A stretch of DNA of 64,000 bases from Comamonadaceae bacterium (GTDB taxonomy: Bacteria > Pseudomonadota > Gammaproteobacteria > Burkholderiales > Burkholderiaceae_C). The stretch lies in assembly GCA_013297925.1 (NCBI GenBank), contig JAAFJC010000003.1:1-64000 (forward strand), given 5' to 3'. Below, one piece after another: positions 17,089-24,847 of this stretch. The position numbers and the translations under genes are program-made. How positions within the stretch are numbered: position 1 is the first letter of the stretch; each line of letters begins with the position of its first letter. Under the pieces are notes generated by a model, which did not search any database, had not been told where the DNA came from, and worked only from the letters and a program-made list of their open reading frames with translations.

Positions 17089-17868
17089 ATGTTTTCCTAC
17101 CAAGCCACCCTGCCAGCCCTTCTTTTGAGTCTGGTGTGCGTTACAGCAAGCGCTGAAGAATTTCGCATTGGTATCGAGAAAAACTCTAAAACCAACCTCC
17201 CGCTCGTGATGAGCGCCTTTGAGCCCTTGGGCAATGCCATTCGCAGCAGCGGTGCCATGAAAGATGTGCGCTTGAGCGTTGACGCTGTAGATGGCCTAGT
17301 GGCTTCTTATGCGAGCCAAAATCCAGCTCTGATCTTGACCCAAACGCATGCGGCCAATGCCATCCGCGCCAGCGGCGAATACACCCCTATCGCCACCTTT
17401 GACATGACCACCAATGAGCGCTTAACCCTGCTATCAAGCAAAGGCTCGGCCATCGACACGCCCAAAGAATTGTCTGGCAAGCGCGTGATTGTTGGCAAGC
17501 AAGGCGGCTATGTGAGCGCGGCCACCAAGCTGTGGCTCAGTAAACAAGGCGTGGATGTGAGCACGGTGCAATTCAAGCACGTGCGCTATGCGGATTTGAA
17601 GCTCAGCATGCTCCAAGCCGGCCAAGCGGAAGCAGCCTTGGTTGTGGACAGAGAGACGATCAACGCTTGGAAGACAGCCGGCGGCTTGGCGACACCCGTT
17701 GGCGGCTTCCCCACAAAGCAACTGCTGGTGCACAGCTCGGTCAACGCTGAGACCAAGGCCAAGCTGAAAAAACTGTTTGATGCAGGCAACCTGAGCGCAG
17801 GCACCAAATCCGCGTTGACCAGCGCTGGCCTGCGCCCTGCAGGCAACACTGTGGCCAGCGCAGAGTAA
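17089..17868 (+). CDS. PhnD-family phosphate/phosphonate-type ABC substrate-binding protein
   Basis: The 259-residue protein starts MFSYQATLPALLLSLVCVTA, with a signal peptide cut after ASA at about 22; AAGGA lies about 8 bp before the ATG. The mature part carries the PBP type 2 pattern of PhnD-like proteins (LTQTHAANAIRASGEY, then ELSGKRVIVGKQGGYVSAA, then QAGQAEAALVVDRETINAW). No permease or ATPase genes are adjacent, so it is an orphan binding protein or acts with a remote transporter. Ligand unknown. An ORF start 81 bp earlier is not favoured because it would bury the signal peptide. Confidence 0.75.
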   Translation: MFSYQATLPALLLSLVCVTASAEEFRIGIEKNSKTNLPLVMSAFEPLGNAIRSSGAMKDVRLSVDAVDGLVASYASQNPALILTQTHAANAIRASGEYTPIATFDMTTNERLTLLSSKGSAIDTPKELSGKRVIVGKQGGYVSAATKLWLSKQGVDVSTVQFKHVRYADLKLSMLQAGQAEAALVVDRETINAWKTAGGLATPVGGFPTKQLLVHSSVNAETKAKLKKLFDAGNLSAGTKSALTSAGLRPAGNTVASAE

Positions 17869-17929
17869 TTCGGCGGGAGAGGCAGTCAGCAAGCCGCTTG
17901 CAGACTGCGCAGCAGCCACAAGGCGAGAC

Positions 17930-18412
17930 TCAAGCCGCTAGCAGCTCGCGAATCTCAAAAAGCTCGCGGCGAAGCTGGCGCAACGGCACATGAATGGTGT
18001 CGCTCGCGCCCAAATCAATGCCACGCGGCTCGCCTGCTTCATGCGCCTCTGCCGCATCAAAATCGCTCGCAGCGAATTCGCTTTCTGAATCGTCTGCAAA
18101 CTCATCCACGCCATCGAGCATCACTTCTCCGGCTTTGCGCTTATCGCGCTCTGCCTGGATGAGCTCATGGAGCTTGTTGCGTGCGCCGCTGATGGTGAAG
18201 CCCTGATCGTAGAGCAGATCGCGGATGCGGCGGATCATGAGCACTTCATGGTGCTGGTAGTAGCGGCGATTGCCGCGCCGCTTCATCGGCTTGAGCTGTG
18301 CAAATTCTTGCTCCCAATAGCGCAGCACATGCGGCTTGACGTCGCAGAGCTCGCTGACCTCACCGATCGTGAAGTAGCGTTTGGCTGGTAGAGGCGGAAG
18401 AATTTTTTCCAT
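17930..18412 (-). CDS. MerR family transcriptional regulator
   Basis: The 160-residue protein has an N-terminal MerR winged helix (YFTIGEVSELCDVKPHVLRY, then WEQEF, then RRGNRRYYQHHEV) followed by a short coiled coil and an acidic C-terminus. It lacks effector-ligand cysteines. Its sequence matches the small MerR protein that in many Burkholderiales follows ihfA at the end of the pheST operon; here ihfA is not adjacent, so the region has been rearranged. Target genes are unknown. Confidence 0.85.
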   Translation of the reverse strand: MEKILPPLPAKRYFTIGEVSELCDVKPHVLRYWEQEFAQLKPMKRRGNRRYYQHHEVLMIRRIRDLLYDQGFTISGARNKLHELIQAERDKRKAGEVMLDGVDEFADDSESEFAASDFDAAEAHEAGEPRGIDLGASDTIHVPLRQLRRELFEIRELLAA

Positions 18413-18535
18413 TCAAATCAATAGAGTTACGTGGGTTTTGTGATGCCCAGCATGAGAATTTACTCCAATCTGGGAAAACATGCAAAGTCTCATCAACTGG
18501 CCAGCGTAAGCCCGCGCCGCTGCTATGATTTTTTA

Positions 18536-18613
18536 GCTCCGAAAGTTGAAGCAGGCAATATAAGCTACAAGCCTGTTACAAGCCTTCCTAGATGTGCTCT
18601 TGGAGGCTTTTTT
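18536..18613 (+). ncRNA. Candidate small RNA between merR and lolD
   Basis: An extended -10 box, TGCTATGAT, at 18521-18529 is followed about 50 bp later by a hairpin with T-run (18580-18613). No ORF explains a plus-strand transcript here: both neighbours are on the reverse strand. The -35 region is poor and the terminator stem is only about 8 bp, so this is a weak prediction. Confidence 0.25.
18580..18613 (+). terminator. Rho-independent terminator-like hairpin on plus strand
   Basis: AAGCCTTCC pairs with GGAGGCTT (one bulge), followed by TTTTTT. It points away from lolD and merR, both on the reverse strand. Confidence 0.45.
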
Positions 18614-18647
18614 GGATGTCACATTTGTGCAACAAAGCCAATGAGAA

Positions 18648-19346
18648 TCAGCTCAAGCGCCCTGCATCCAGCCTGAGCAATCTGTTGCATTTGGCGGCCA
18701 AGCTCTCGTCGTGTGTCACGAGAATGAAGGCCGTACCCTGGGTTTGCGCCAGCTCCAGCATCAGCTCAAAGACGGTGCCTGCGCTGGATCGATCCAAGTT
18801 GCCGGTGGGCTCGTCAGCAAGCACGCAAGCCGGGCGCATCACCAAAGCCCGGGCAATCGCCACGCGCTGGCGCTCGCCGCCGGAGAGCTCAGCAGGGCGA
18901 TGGTGCAAGCGGTGCGCCAGCCCCACGTCTGCTAGCATTTTGGTAGCTGTTTGCGCAATATCTATGCCGGCGATTTGCTGTTTTTGCCTTGAAAATGCCT
19001 TAGAAATCCGCATGGGCATGGCCACGTTGTCTAAGGCGCTGAATTCAGGCAGCAGATGATGGAATTGATACACAAAGCCCAGCTGCTGATTACGCCAAGC
19101 GCCCTGCTCCGCTTGCGTCATCGCTGCGAAATCCTTGCCCATGAGCTGCACGCGGCCTGCGGTGGGCGCGTCTAGCCCGCCTAGCAAGTGCAAGAGCGTG
19201 CTTTTGCCCGAGCCGGATGCGCCGACGATGGCGAGCGTTTCGCCTTTTTTCACTTGCAGATCCACGCCTTGCAAGACGGTCACGTCCAGCGGGCCTTCTT
19301 GGAAGCGCTTGGTGATGCCCTGAGCATCGATCACTAAATCGGTCAT
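18648..19346 (-). CDS. lolD: Lipoprotein-releasing ABC transporter ATPase LolD
   Basis: The 232-residue ATPase has Walker A GASGSGKS near 42, the LolD-type Q-loop [21 protein letters not shown], signature LSGGERQR, and Walker B with [12 protein letters not shown]. With LolC/E it releases outer-membrane lipoproteins from the inner membrane to LolA. Residues 126-139 ([14 protein letters not shown]), in the helical domain just before the signature motif, are encoded by a copy of the 41-bp repeat, which makes this loop longer than in typical LolD. It lies 102 bp downstream of lolC/E on the same strand, with a GAACGG palindrome between. Confidence 0.94.
   Translation of the reverse strand: MTDLVIDAQGITKRFQEGPLDVTVLQGVDLQVKKGETLAIVGASGSGKSTLLHLLGGLDAPTAGRVQLMGKDFAAMTQAEQGAWRNQQLGFVYQFHHLLPEFSALDNVAMPMRISKAFSRQKQQIAGIDIAQTATKMLADVGLAHRLHHRPAELSGGERQRVAIARALVMRPACVLADEPTGNLDRSSAGTVFELMLELAQTQGTAFILVTHDESLAAKCNRLLRLDAGRLS
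18931..18971 (+). repeat. 41-bp dispersed element, copy 7 (inside lolD)
   Basis: GCTAGCATTTTGGTAGC, then TGTTTGCGCAATA and CTATGCCGGC. It encodes residues 126-139 of LolD. Confidence 0.87.
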
Positions 19347-19366
19347 GAAAGAGCTTCACGGTAAAA

Positions 19367-19417
19367 CCGTTCACCCTGAGCTTGTCGAAGGGGTTTCGAC
19401 AGGCTCAACCCGAACGG
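19367..19417. repeat. GAACGG-ended palindrome, copy 1
   Basis: CCGTTCACCCTGAGCTTGTC and TCGACAGGCTCAACCCGAAC form an imperfect hairpin of about 22 bp per arm. The same palindrome recurs at 53216-53275 and 61419-61471, always between genes. Confidence 0.85.
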
Positions 19418-19448
19418 AGAAGTTAAAAAATCGGTGATTTCGATGGTG

Positions 19449-20726
19449 TTACTCATAACGCAGAGCCTCCGCCGGATTCACGCGGCTCGCCCGCCAGCTC
19501 GGATACAAAGTTGCGGCAAACGCGAGCACAAGTGAGATCACGCCCACCGGCATGATGTCTGCCCACTGCGGGTCGCTCGGCATTTGGCTGATCAGATACA
19601 CATCGCGCGGCAGAAAGCTCGCGCGAAACACGCTCTCTAAAAACGGCACGATCACATCAATATTGAAAGCCACGAGCAGCCCGAGGAATAGCCCAGTGAA
19701 CGTGCCGATCACACCCACCAAAGCGCCCTGCACCACAAATATTTTCATGATGCTTGTGGGCGATGCGCCCAGCGTGCGCAAGATCGCAATATCAGCCCGC
19801 TTGTCTTGCACCGTCATCACCAGCGTGGAGATCAGGTTAAACGCCGCCACGGCCACGATCAGGGTGAGGATGATAAACATCATGCGTTTTTCCAGCTGCA
19901 CGGCGGCAAACCAAGTGCGGTTTTGCCGCGTCCAATCCCGCACCACTTCGCCGCCAGATAGCTTCACTGCGAGCTCCGAGCCCACTGATCGCGCCTCGTG
20001 CAAATCCTTGAGCTTCACGCGCACGCCGGTGGGCCCTTCCAAGCGAAACACCTTGGCCGCGTCGTCCACATGCACCATCGCCAGAGTTGCGTCGTATTCG
20101 TAATGCCCGGAATCAAACACATCCACCAGTGTGAATTGCTTCAAGCGCGGCACCACGCCCGCAGGCGTTACTTGCCCGCCCGGCGCGATCAGCGTCACCT
20201 TCTCGCCCATGCGCGCACCTAAATTGCGCGCCAGCTCAATGCCCAGCACGATGCCAAATTCACCGCTTTTCAGCTTCGATAAGCTTTGCAGCGCCTGCGT
20301 GCCCGAAGCATCTTTCTTGCTGGCCGCAATTGCCGTCACTTGCGGCTCCAAATCCGGATCAATCCCACGAATGATCGCCCCCTTCATATCCTCGCCCCGC
20401 GCCACCAGTGCCTGCGCCGCAATAAAAGGCGCAGCGCCAATCACCTGCGGATGCGCCTTGACCTCAGCCAAAGTGCGCGCCGCATCAGGAAGCGATGCCC
20501 CACCGGGCGCAAACACCTCGATATGCGAGACGACAGAAAGCATCCGATCCCGCACCTCTTTCTGAAAGCCATTCATCACCGAGAGCACAATAATCAGCGC
20601 CGCCACCCCCAGCGCAATGCCTAGCATCGACACCCCCGAGATAAAGCTGATAAACCGATTAGAGCGAGAAGACCGCCCCGCCCGCGTATAACGCAGGCCC
20701 ACTTCGAGTTCGTAAGGTAAATTCAT
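19449..20726 (-). CDS. Lipoprotein-releasing ABC transporter permease LolC/E
   Basis: A 425-residue permease starting MNLPYELEVGLRYTRAGRSS. It has one N-terminal membrane segment (FISFISGVSMLGIALGVAAL, then IIVLSV), a large periplasmic MacB-PCD-like domain (about 50-270), and three further membrane segments ending with the FtsX signature near PAEALRYE. A single LolC/E-type permease is usual in many betaproteobacteria, where it may form a homodimer; I therefore avoid choosing between lolC and lolE. The ORF extends 81 bp upstream, but the ATG at 20726 fits the family. Confidence 0.92.
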   Translation of the reverse strand: MNLPYELEVGLRYTRAGRSSRSNRFISFISGVSMLGIALGVAALIIVLSVMNGFQKEVRDRMLSVVSHIEVFAPGGASLPDAARTLAEVKAHPQVIGAAPFIAAQALVARGEDMKGAIIRGIDPDLEPQVTAIAASKKDASGTQALQSLSKLKSGEFGIVLGIELARNLGARMGEKVTLIAPGGQVTPAGVVPRLKQFTLVDVFDSGHYEYDATLAMVHVDDAAKVFRLEGPTGVRVKLKDLHEARSVGSELAVKLSGGEVVRDWTRQNRTWFAAVQLEKRMMFIILTLIVAVAAFNLISTLVMTVQDKRADIAILRTLGASPTSIMKIFVVQGALVGVIGTFTGLFLGLLVAFNIDVIVPFLESVFRASFLPRDVYLISQMPSDPQWADIMPVGVISLVLAFAATLYPSWRASRVNPAEALRYE

Positions 20727-20799
20727 GAAGTTTGGATTGTGGCATGCCACGTTAGGTTGCGGACGGCTCGCTGGCTGCCTGCGCGATAGTGCGCTGCCT

Positions 20800-20840
20800 A
20801 CTCTCAATTCAATAGCGCTCTGCGCATATTCTATGCCGGC
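20800..20840 (+). repeat. 41-bp dispersed element, copy 8 (intergenic)
   Basis: ACTCTCAATTCAATAGC, then GCTCTGCGCATAT and CTATGCCGGC. It lies upstream of the DMT exporter start. Confidence 0.87.
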
Positions 20841-20910
20841 CAGAGGGCTGAAGCGCTCATTTCAAGCGTTTGCCACATCACTAAGCAACCAAAAGCGCAG
20901 ACAATGCCTC

Positions 20911-21771
20911 ATGCCAACCCTCGGACTAGCCGCTCTCACCACCCTAGCCATGCTAGCGTTTGCGGGTAACTCGATTCTTTGCCGCATTGCGCTGAAAGAT
21001 ACCGGCATCGACGCTGCCAGCTTTACATCGATTCGACTGGCGTCTGGCGCGGCGGTGCTTTGGGCGATCACGATGGTTTTGGGGCGTGATCGGCAAGGAA
21101 GCGGCAATTGGTTGTCTGCTCTGGCTTTGTTTACCTATGCCGCTGGCTTCTCGTTTGCCTACATCAGCCTCACGGCGGCCACGGGCGCGCTGATGCTCTT
21201 TGGCGCGGTGCAGGTGACGATGATTGGCTATGGCTTGTGGGAGGGCGAGCGCCTGAAAAAGCAACAGCTTTTCGGCTTCGCGCTCGCGTTTGGCGGGCTC
21301 ATTGGCCTATTGCTTCCCGGCCTGTCTGCCCCGCCGCTCCTTGGCTCGGCCTTGATGCTGATCGCTGGAATGGCTTGGGGCGTTTATTCCATACGCGGCA
21401 GAGGAGCTGGCGATGCCACTCGCGTGACGGCTGGCAACTTCTCTAGGGCCTCGCTGCTTGCCGTGCTCTTGAGCGCCCTGATGTTTTCAGACTTCAAAGC
21501 AGACAGCGCCGGCATTGGCTATGCCGTGGCATCGGGTGCCATCACTTCCGGCTTGGGCTATGCCATTTGGTATTCAGTCGTCCCCGCGCTGAGGGCCGCC
21601 AATGCCGCAACCATTCAACTCAGCGTCCCCGTGATCGCAGCCGTGGGCGGCATCGCCCTGCTCGGCGAATCCATCACCCTGCGCTTCGCGCTAGCAACGC
21701 TGGCGATTCTTGGCGGCATCGCTTTGGTGATTCTGAGCAAGCCTCACTTGCTCACAAGAAAAAACGCTTGA
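20911..21771 (+). CDS. EamA/DMT family transporter
   Basis: A 286-residue protein with about ten hydrophobic segments in two EamA halves; the first starts GLAALTTLAMLAFAGNSILC and the second is near GSALMLIAGMAWGVYSI. The ATG at 20911 gives a normal-length protein with the first membrane segment at the N-terminus; an open frame extends back to 20725 through the 41-bp repeat but is unlikely to be coding. DMT exporters move small metabolites; the substrate is unknown. Confidence 0.85.
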   Translation: MPTLGLAALTTLAMLAFAGNSILCRIALKDTGIDAASFTSIRLASGAAVLWAITMVLGRDRQGSGNWLSALALFTYAAGFSFAYISLTAATGALMLFGAVQVTMIGYGLWEGERLKKQQLFGFALAFGGLIGLLLPGLSAPPLLGSALMLIAGMAWGVYSIRGRGAGDATRVTAGNFSRASLLAVLLSALMFSDFKADSAGIGYAVASGAITSGLGYAIWYSVVPALRAANAATIQLSVPVIAAVGGIALLGESITLRFALATLAILGGIALVILSKPHLLTRKNA

Positions 21772-21776
21772 TGCCA

Positions 21777-21789
21777 ATACGTTTCGTAT
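21777..21789. promoter_or_regulatory. Short palindrome in brnT promoter (possible BrnA operator)
   Basis: ATACG-TTT-CGTAT lies 14 bp before the brnT start, overlapping TATACAAT. BrnA antitoxins are known to repress their own operons; the position fits, but the site is short. Confidence 0.4.
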
Positions 21790-21802
21790 ATACAATTTCC
21801 AC

Positions 21803-22078
21803 ATGGAGTTTAATTGGTCAGAAACGAAACGTGCCGCAAACATCAAAGCGCACGGTCTTGATTTCTTAGACGCTGCCAGCGTTTTTGAAGGCATGACATT
21901 TACTTTCGAGGATGACCGTTTCTCCTATGGCGAGCAGCGCTTCGTGACATTGGGTTTGCTCGCTGGCATTACTGTTTCTATCGTACATACGGAGACTGAA
22001 CATGAAATCCGCGTCATCTCTTTCCGAAAAGCAACCAAGCGCGAGTCGCAAATCTACCTCAATGAAATCCAAAACTGA
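21803..22078 (+). CDS. brnT: BrnT family toxin (RNase)
   Basis: A 91-residue protein starting MEFNWSETKRAANIKAHGLD, then FLDAASVFEG and ERFV-type EQRFVTLGLLAG, and ending IRVISFRKATKRESQIY: all hallmark positions of BrnT, a RelE-fold ribonuclease that halts translation. The catalytic R-K/R-E patch in the last 20 residues is intact. It is the first gene of a toxin-antitoxin pair, 17 bp overlapping brnA. It sits directly next to an integron remnant, in a region of accessory DNA. Confidence 0.92.
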   Translation: MEFNWSETKRAANIKAHGLDFLDAASVFEGMTFTFEDDRFSYGEQRFVTLGLLAGITVSIVHTETEHEIRVISFRKATKRESQIYLNEIQN

Positions 22079-22316
22079 TTGGGCAAGCCTGAAGTCTGGC
22101 GCAGCCAAAGTAAAAACGTCGGCAGAACACCCAGAGTCCGACGTTAGGCACATTGTTCGCGGCATGGTTCGCAAGGGCCTGAAGCCCATGCCCGCCAAAG
22201 CCTCTATTTCGCTGCGTGTGGATCAAGACGTGCTCGAATGGTTCAAAACGCAAGGCGCCGGCTATCAGACGCGCATCAACACGGTATTGCGGGCGTTCCG
22301 TGATGCATCGGTTTAA
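22062..22316 (+). CDS. brnA: BrnA family antitoxin
   Basis: From the ATG at 22062 the protein has 84 residues: a basic, disordered N-terminus, then PAKASISLRVDQDVLEWFKT and GYQTRINTVLRAFRDA, the ribbon-helix-helix DNA-binding part found in BrnA. It neutralises BrnT and represses the operon. An ATG at 22002 in the same frame would add 20 residues inside brnT; I favour the later start, but the choice is uncertain. Confidence 0.88.
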   Translation: MKSKTDWASLKSGAAKVKTSAEHPESDVRHIVRGMVRKGLKPMPAKASISLRVDQDVLEWFKTQGAGYQTRINTVLRAFRDASV

Positions 22317-22366
22317 CAGCCTATAGCCGTATAGCTCAAACCATTTGCATACAAAATGTGCTTCTA

Positions 22367-22407
22367 GCCGGCATAGAATATGCGCAGAACGCTATTGAAT
22401 TGAGAGT
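22367..22407 (-). repeat. 41-bp dispersed element, copy 9 (left flank of integron remnant)
   Basis: GCCGGCATAGAATATGCGCA followed by CGCTATTGAATTGAGAGT. It is directly repeated by the copy at 23767-23807 on the other side of the integron remnant; similarity seems to continue weakly for about 70 bp beyond both copies. Confidence 0.87.
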
Positions 22408-22552
22408 AAGCCACGCCTTGACACCCGCTCGCCTGCTGCGCGACTTACCTGAAAAGCCGTGGACTTTCGTTCCTAAGGCTCTGCGTATTTCCCGTGCTGC
22501 TCAGAAGCCTTAAACGCTCAAAAGTACGGTTTTCTTACCTGTTTTAGTTTGC

Positions 22553-22801
22553 TTACTCGGGCCTTCGCACAAAAGGATTCGACTGTTTCGGTCGCATGTT
22601 GAGCGGCTGCCGCTCATGATGAAAACAAATGAGCTTTTTCATCCAATACACGTAAGCCACTTCGTTCCACAGGCTATAGTACGGGCAACGGATTTGTTTC
22701 CGCAACTGATCCAGCAGCCGAATTGACTTGGACACAGGCGTGCTGGTTTTTCTGGACTTGTTGTGACTGCTCGTGAATACAAAATATCGCTGGCTAGCCA
22801 T
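22553..22801 (-). pseudogene. Integron integrase (IntI) N-terminal remnant
   Basis: The 82-residue ORF contains SIRLLDQLRKQIRCPYYSLW and EVAYVYWMKKLICFHHERQP, which match the N-terminal SAM-like DNA-binding domain of integron integrases (pattern LLDQVR-IR-HYS-RTE-AYV-WI-RFI-FH). The reading frame stops shortly after, so the catalytic tyrosine-recombinase domain (about 240 residues) is missing. It points away from the neighbouring cassette gene, the canonical divergent arrangement of intI and cassettes. It cannot be active as a recombinase. Confidence 0.72.
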
Positions 22802-22891
22802 ATTGCAAGCCGCTTGGTGGGCGTTTTTGCTACCGATGTTACAGAGACAAAAGCCGTGATTGGTGGACAGACACCTGTCGCCCTATATTGA

Positions 22892-22898
22892 GTTAGGC
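22892..22898 (+). other. Integron recombination core site (GTTAGGC) before the cassette
   Basis: GTTAGGC fits the GTTRRRY core at which cassettes join attI or a preceding attC. It lies between the intI remnant and the cassette gene, 23 bp before the cassette start codon. Confidence 0.6.
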
Positions 22899-22920
22899 CT
22901 TCACATAGAACGTTAAAAGC

Positions 22921-23544
22921 ATGATCGACAAGTACAAATACATGTTCGGCTTGGAAGGGCAACAGCATTTTTTACGTGCCGCCATTGACGCACTTGAACC
23001 CATTGAGCGCGCTCTAAAAGATGATGATTGGGAAGAGTCTTCTGTATCTTTTAAAAATAATCCAACGCTTTATAAGCGCCAAGAGCCAACAGCAGTTTCA
23101 GGAATTGAAATTGTTGGGGGGTTGGCTTTTTTTACAGCCACATGCTTTGGTAAAAAGGTCTTTGATGAGTTCTACGACAGGCTATTGAAGCGCCCTGTGG
23201 GAGCATGCATCGATACGCTCCTCGAGAAGATTAGTTTCCAAGGTAACAAACTCCTGGAGTTTCGCGACGTGGTCTATTTCGAAGACTTGGATGTCGCAGT
23301 AGTTGTACGCATCCTGACCAGAACTCAAGGTGCCAAGGTCATTGATGAACAACTGCTTGAAGCTCATCGCCTTGCGCACGCATACCTTTCTGAAAATGGG
23401 AAGAAGGCGCCAATCCACTGCCATCGAGTTGTGGAGGGAAAAGTTGATCCAGAGCCTCAACTCTTTATTTCAATCGAAAGCATGCGCAACGAGGAAAAGG
23501 CGAAAATGAGAGCCTCGCGCAGCTATAGGCCAAATAGGATATGA
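22921..23544 (+). CDS. Integron cassette gene of unknown function
   Basis: A 207-residue protein with no family I recognise. It starts MIDKYKYMFGLEGQQHFLRA, with an amphipathic N-terminal half, a short hydrophobic stretch (GIEIVGGLAFFTATCFG near residue 60) and a basic C-terminus. It has no signal peptide or obvious catalytic motif. Base composition is AT-richer than the flanking genes. It lies between a GTTAGGC core and a well-formed attC site, so it is a gene cassette. Cassettes in chromosomal integrons often encode toxin-antitoxin, anti-phage or niche functions; nothing here selects among these. Confidence 0.75.
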   Translation: MIDKYKYMFGLEGQQHFLRAAIDALEPIERALKDDDWEESSVSFKNNPTLYKRQEPTAVSGIEIVGGLAFFTATCFGKKVFDEFYDRLLKRPVGACIDTLLEKISFQGNKLLEFRDVVYFEDLDVAVVVRILTRTQGAKVIDEQLLEAHRLAHAYLSENGKKAPIHCHRVVEGKVDPEPQLFISIESMRNEEKAKMRASRSYRPNRI

Positions 23545-23624
23545 ATACGGCCATTGCCCGAGTTTTGTGTACTCTCAATCCTTACGATTAGTCAGATGCG
23601 AAATCCCATTCGCACACACCGCTG

Positions 23625-23716
23625 GCCTAACTTTTTGTTCAAGCAGACGCCAACCTTGCGGTTGCTTCCCTCCAGTCGCTTCGTTCCATACGGCGCAGCT
23701 TAACGTAGCGTTAAGC
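23625..23716 (+). other. attC recombination site (59-base element)
   Basis: The outer R'' box is GCCTAAC (23625-23631) and the R' box is GTTAAGC (23710-23716). The inner L'' TTCAAGCAGACGCC pairs with L' GGCGCAGCTTAA, leaving an extrahelical base; a 35-base loop separates them. The arrangement and several bases match attC sites of aadA-type cassettes. It directly follows the cassette gene. The remaining sequence from 23545 to 23913 holds only this site and one 41-bp repeat. Confidence 0.85.
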
Positions 23717-23766
23717 CAATTCCAATAACTTGAACGACCGCAATTCATAAGCTAAATTGACTTTTA

Positions 23767-23807
23767 GCCGGCATAGAATCTGCGCAAGGCGCTATCAAAA
23801 TCAGAGT
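23767..23807 (-). repeat. 41-bp dispersed element, copy 10 (right flank of integron remnant)
   Basis: GCCGGCATAGAATCTGCGCA then GGCGCTATCAAAATCAGAGT; same orientation as the copy at 22367-22407, so the two flank the integron remnant as direct repeats. Confidence 0.87.
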
Positions 23808-23913
23808 AAGCAACGCGTCAACGCTCTCACCTACCGCCTGGTGAGTCTGAACAACGAAGGCTTTCACGTTCGGGCGTGGCGAGCAAGCGCCTCGGAGATG
23901 CCACAATCACCGC

Positions 23914-24837
23914 ATGTCTTTTATCCACATCATCGTGCCCGCCGCCGGTTTGCAGCCTTTTGAGATCGGCGCTCAGAGCGTGGAGGCGTTTTCGCTGCCT
24001 GCGGCTTGGCGAGAAGAGGCCGCGGAGCGCATTGAGCTGCATGAGGATTCGCTGAGCCTGCCTTGGGAAATTGCGTATGCGCGGGCGCTGGAGATTCCGA
24101 GCGACGAAGGCGCGGTGCCATGGGCGGCTTTTGAGACGCAGACCTTAGCCCAGCCCTGCGCTTGGCTGTATCCCTGCCATTTGGATGTGGGCATGACGGA
24201 TATGGTGATGCAACCCGTGGATCGCCTACGGCTCTCGGATGCTGAATCGCGCGAGCTGCATGCTTTGATTGCGCCTTATTTTGAGCAAGATGGCATCACG
24301 CTCAGATATCACAGCGCCACGCGCTGGCTGGCGCTGGGCGAGCAGTTTGCTGATTTTGAATGCGCATCGTTGGCGCGGGTGCAGGGGCGCAGCATCAATG
24401 ATTTTTTGCCTGATACGGGGGAGTTTCCGCAACAGCTCAAACTCAGCCGTTTGCAGGCGGAGATGCAGATGCTGCTTTACACGCATCCGATCAGCAATGC
24501 GCGGCAAGCGCGGGGGCTGCCGACGGTGAATTCGTTTTGGGTGGATGGGGCGGGCACTCTGGACGCGCTGCCTCAGCCAAAGGGTTCGCTCAAGCTCGAT
24601 ACGCGGCTGCAAGAAGCCCAGCATAGCGAGAGCGCGTACGCAAGCGCTTGGCGCAGCTTGCTGGCGCAGTGGCAAACAGAAGGCGAGCAGGCGATAGCGG
24701 CGGGCCGCAACTACGGTGTGACGCTTTGCGGCGACAAGGCGGCGATCACGGTTTGGGCTGCCGCGCCGAGTTTCAAACATAAATTTTTAAGTCTTTTAGG
24801 CCGGTCGCCGGCAAAGAATCTGCGCGGAGTGCTATGA
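23914..24837 (+). CDS. Phosphoglycerate-mutase-like (RpfE-type) conserved protein
   Basis: A 307-residue protein starting MSFIHIIVPAAGLQPFEIGA. It has PCHLDVGMTDMVMQPVDRL near 90 and the LQAEMQMLLYTHPISNARQA / GLPTVNSFWVDGAG blocks near 190-215. This matches a conserved Burkholderiales family annotated as cofactor-independent phosphoglycerate mutase-like or regulatory protein of the RpfE type; catalytic metal ligands of true iPGM are not evident. The last nine residues and stop codon (299-307) are encoded by a copy of the 41-bp repeat, and the stop codon overlaps the recJ ATG by 4 bp. It is normally found directly upstream of recJ in related genomes. Confidence 0.65.
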   Translation: MSFIHIIVPAAGLQPFEIGAQSVEAFSLPAAWREEAAERIELHEDSLSLPWEIAYARALEIPSDEGAVPWAAFETQTLAQPCAWLYPCHLDVGMTDMVMQPVDRLRLSDAESRELHALIAPYFEQDGITLRYHSATRWLALGEQFADFECASLARVQGRSINDFLPDTGEFPQQLKLSRLQAEMQMLLYTHPISNARQARGLPTVNSFWVDGAGTLDALPQPKGSLKLDTRLQEAQHSESAYASAWRSLLAQWQTEGEQAIAAGRNYGVTLCGDKAAITVWAAAPSFKHKFLSLLGRSPAKNLRGVL

Positions 24838-24847
24838 AATTAATAGT
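24807..24847 (-). repeat. 41-bp dispersed element, copy 11 (spans the end of one gene and the recJ start)
   Basis: GCCGGCAAAGAATCTGCGC followed by GTGCTATGAAATTAATAGT. The palindrome contains the ATGA overlap at 24834-24837, so the element supplies both the upstream stop and the recJ start. Confidence 0.88.
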
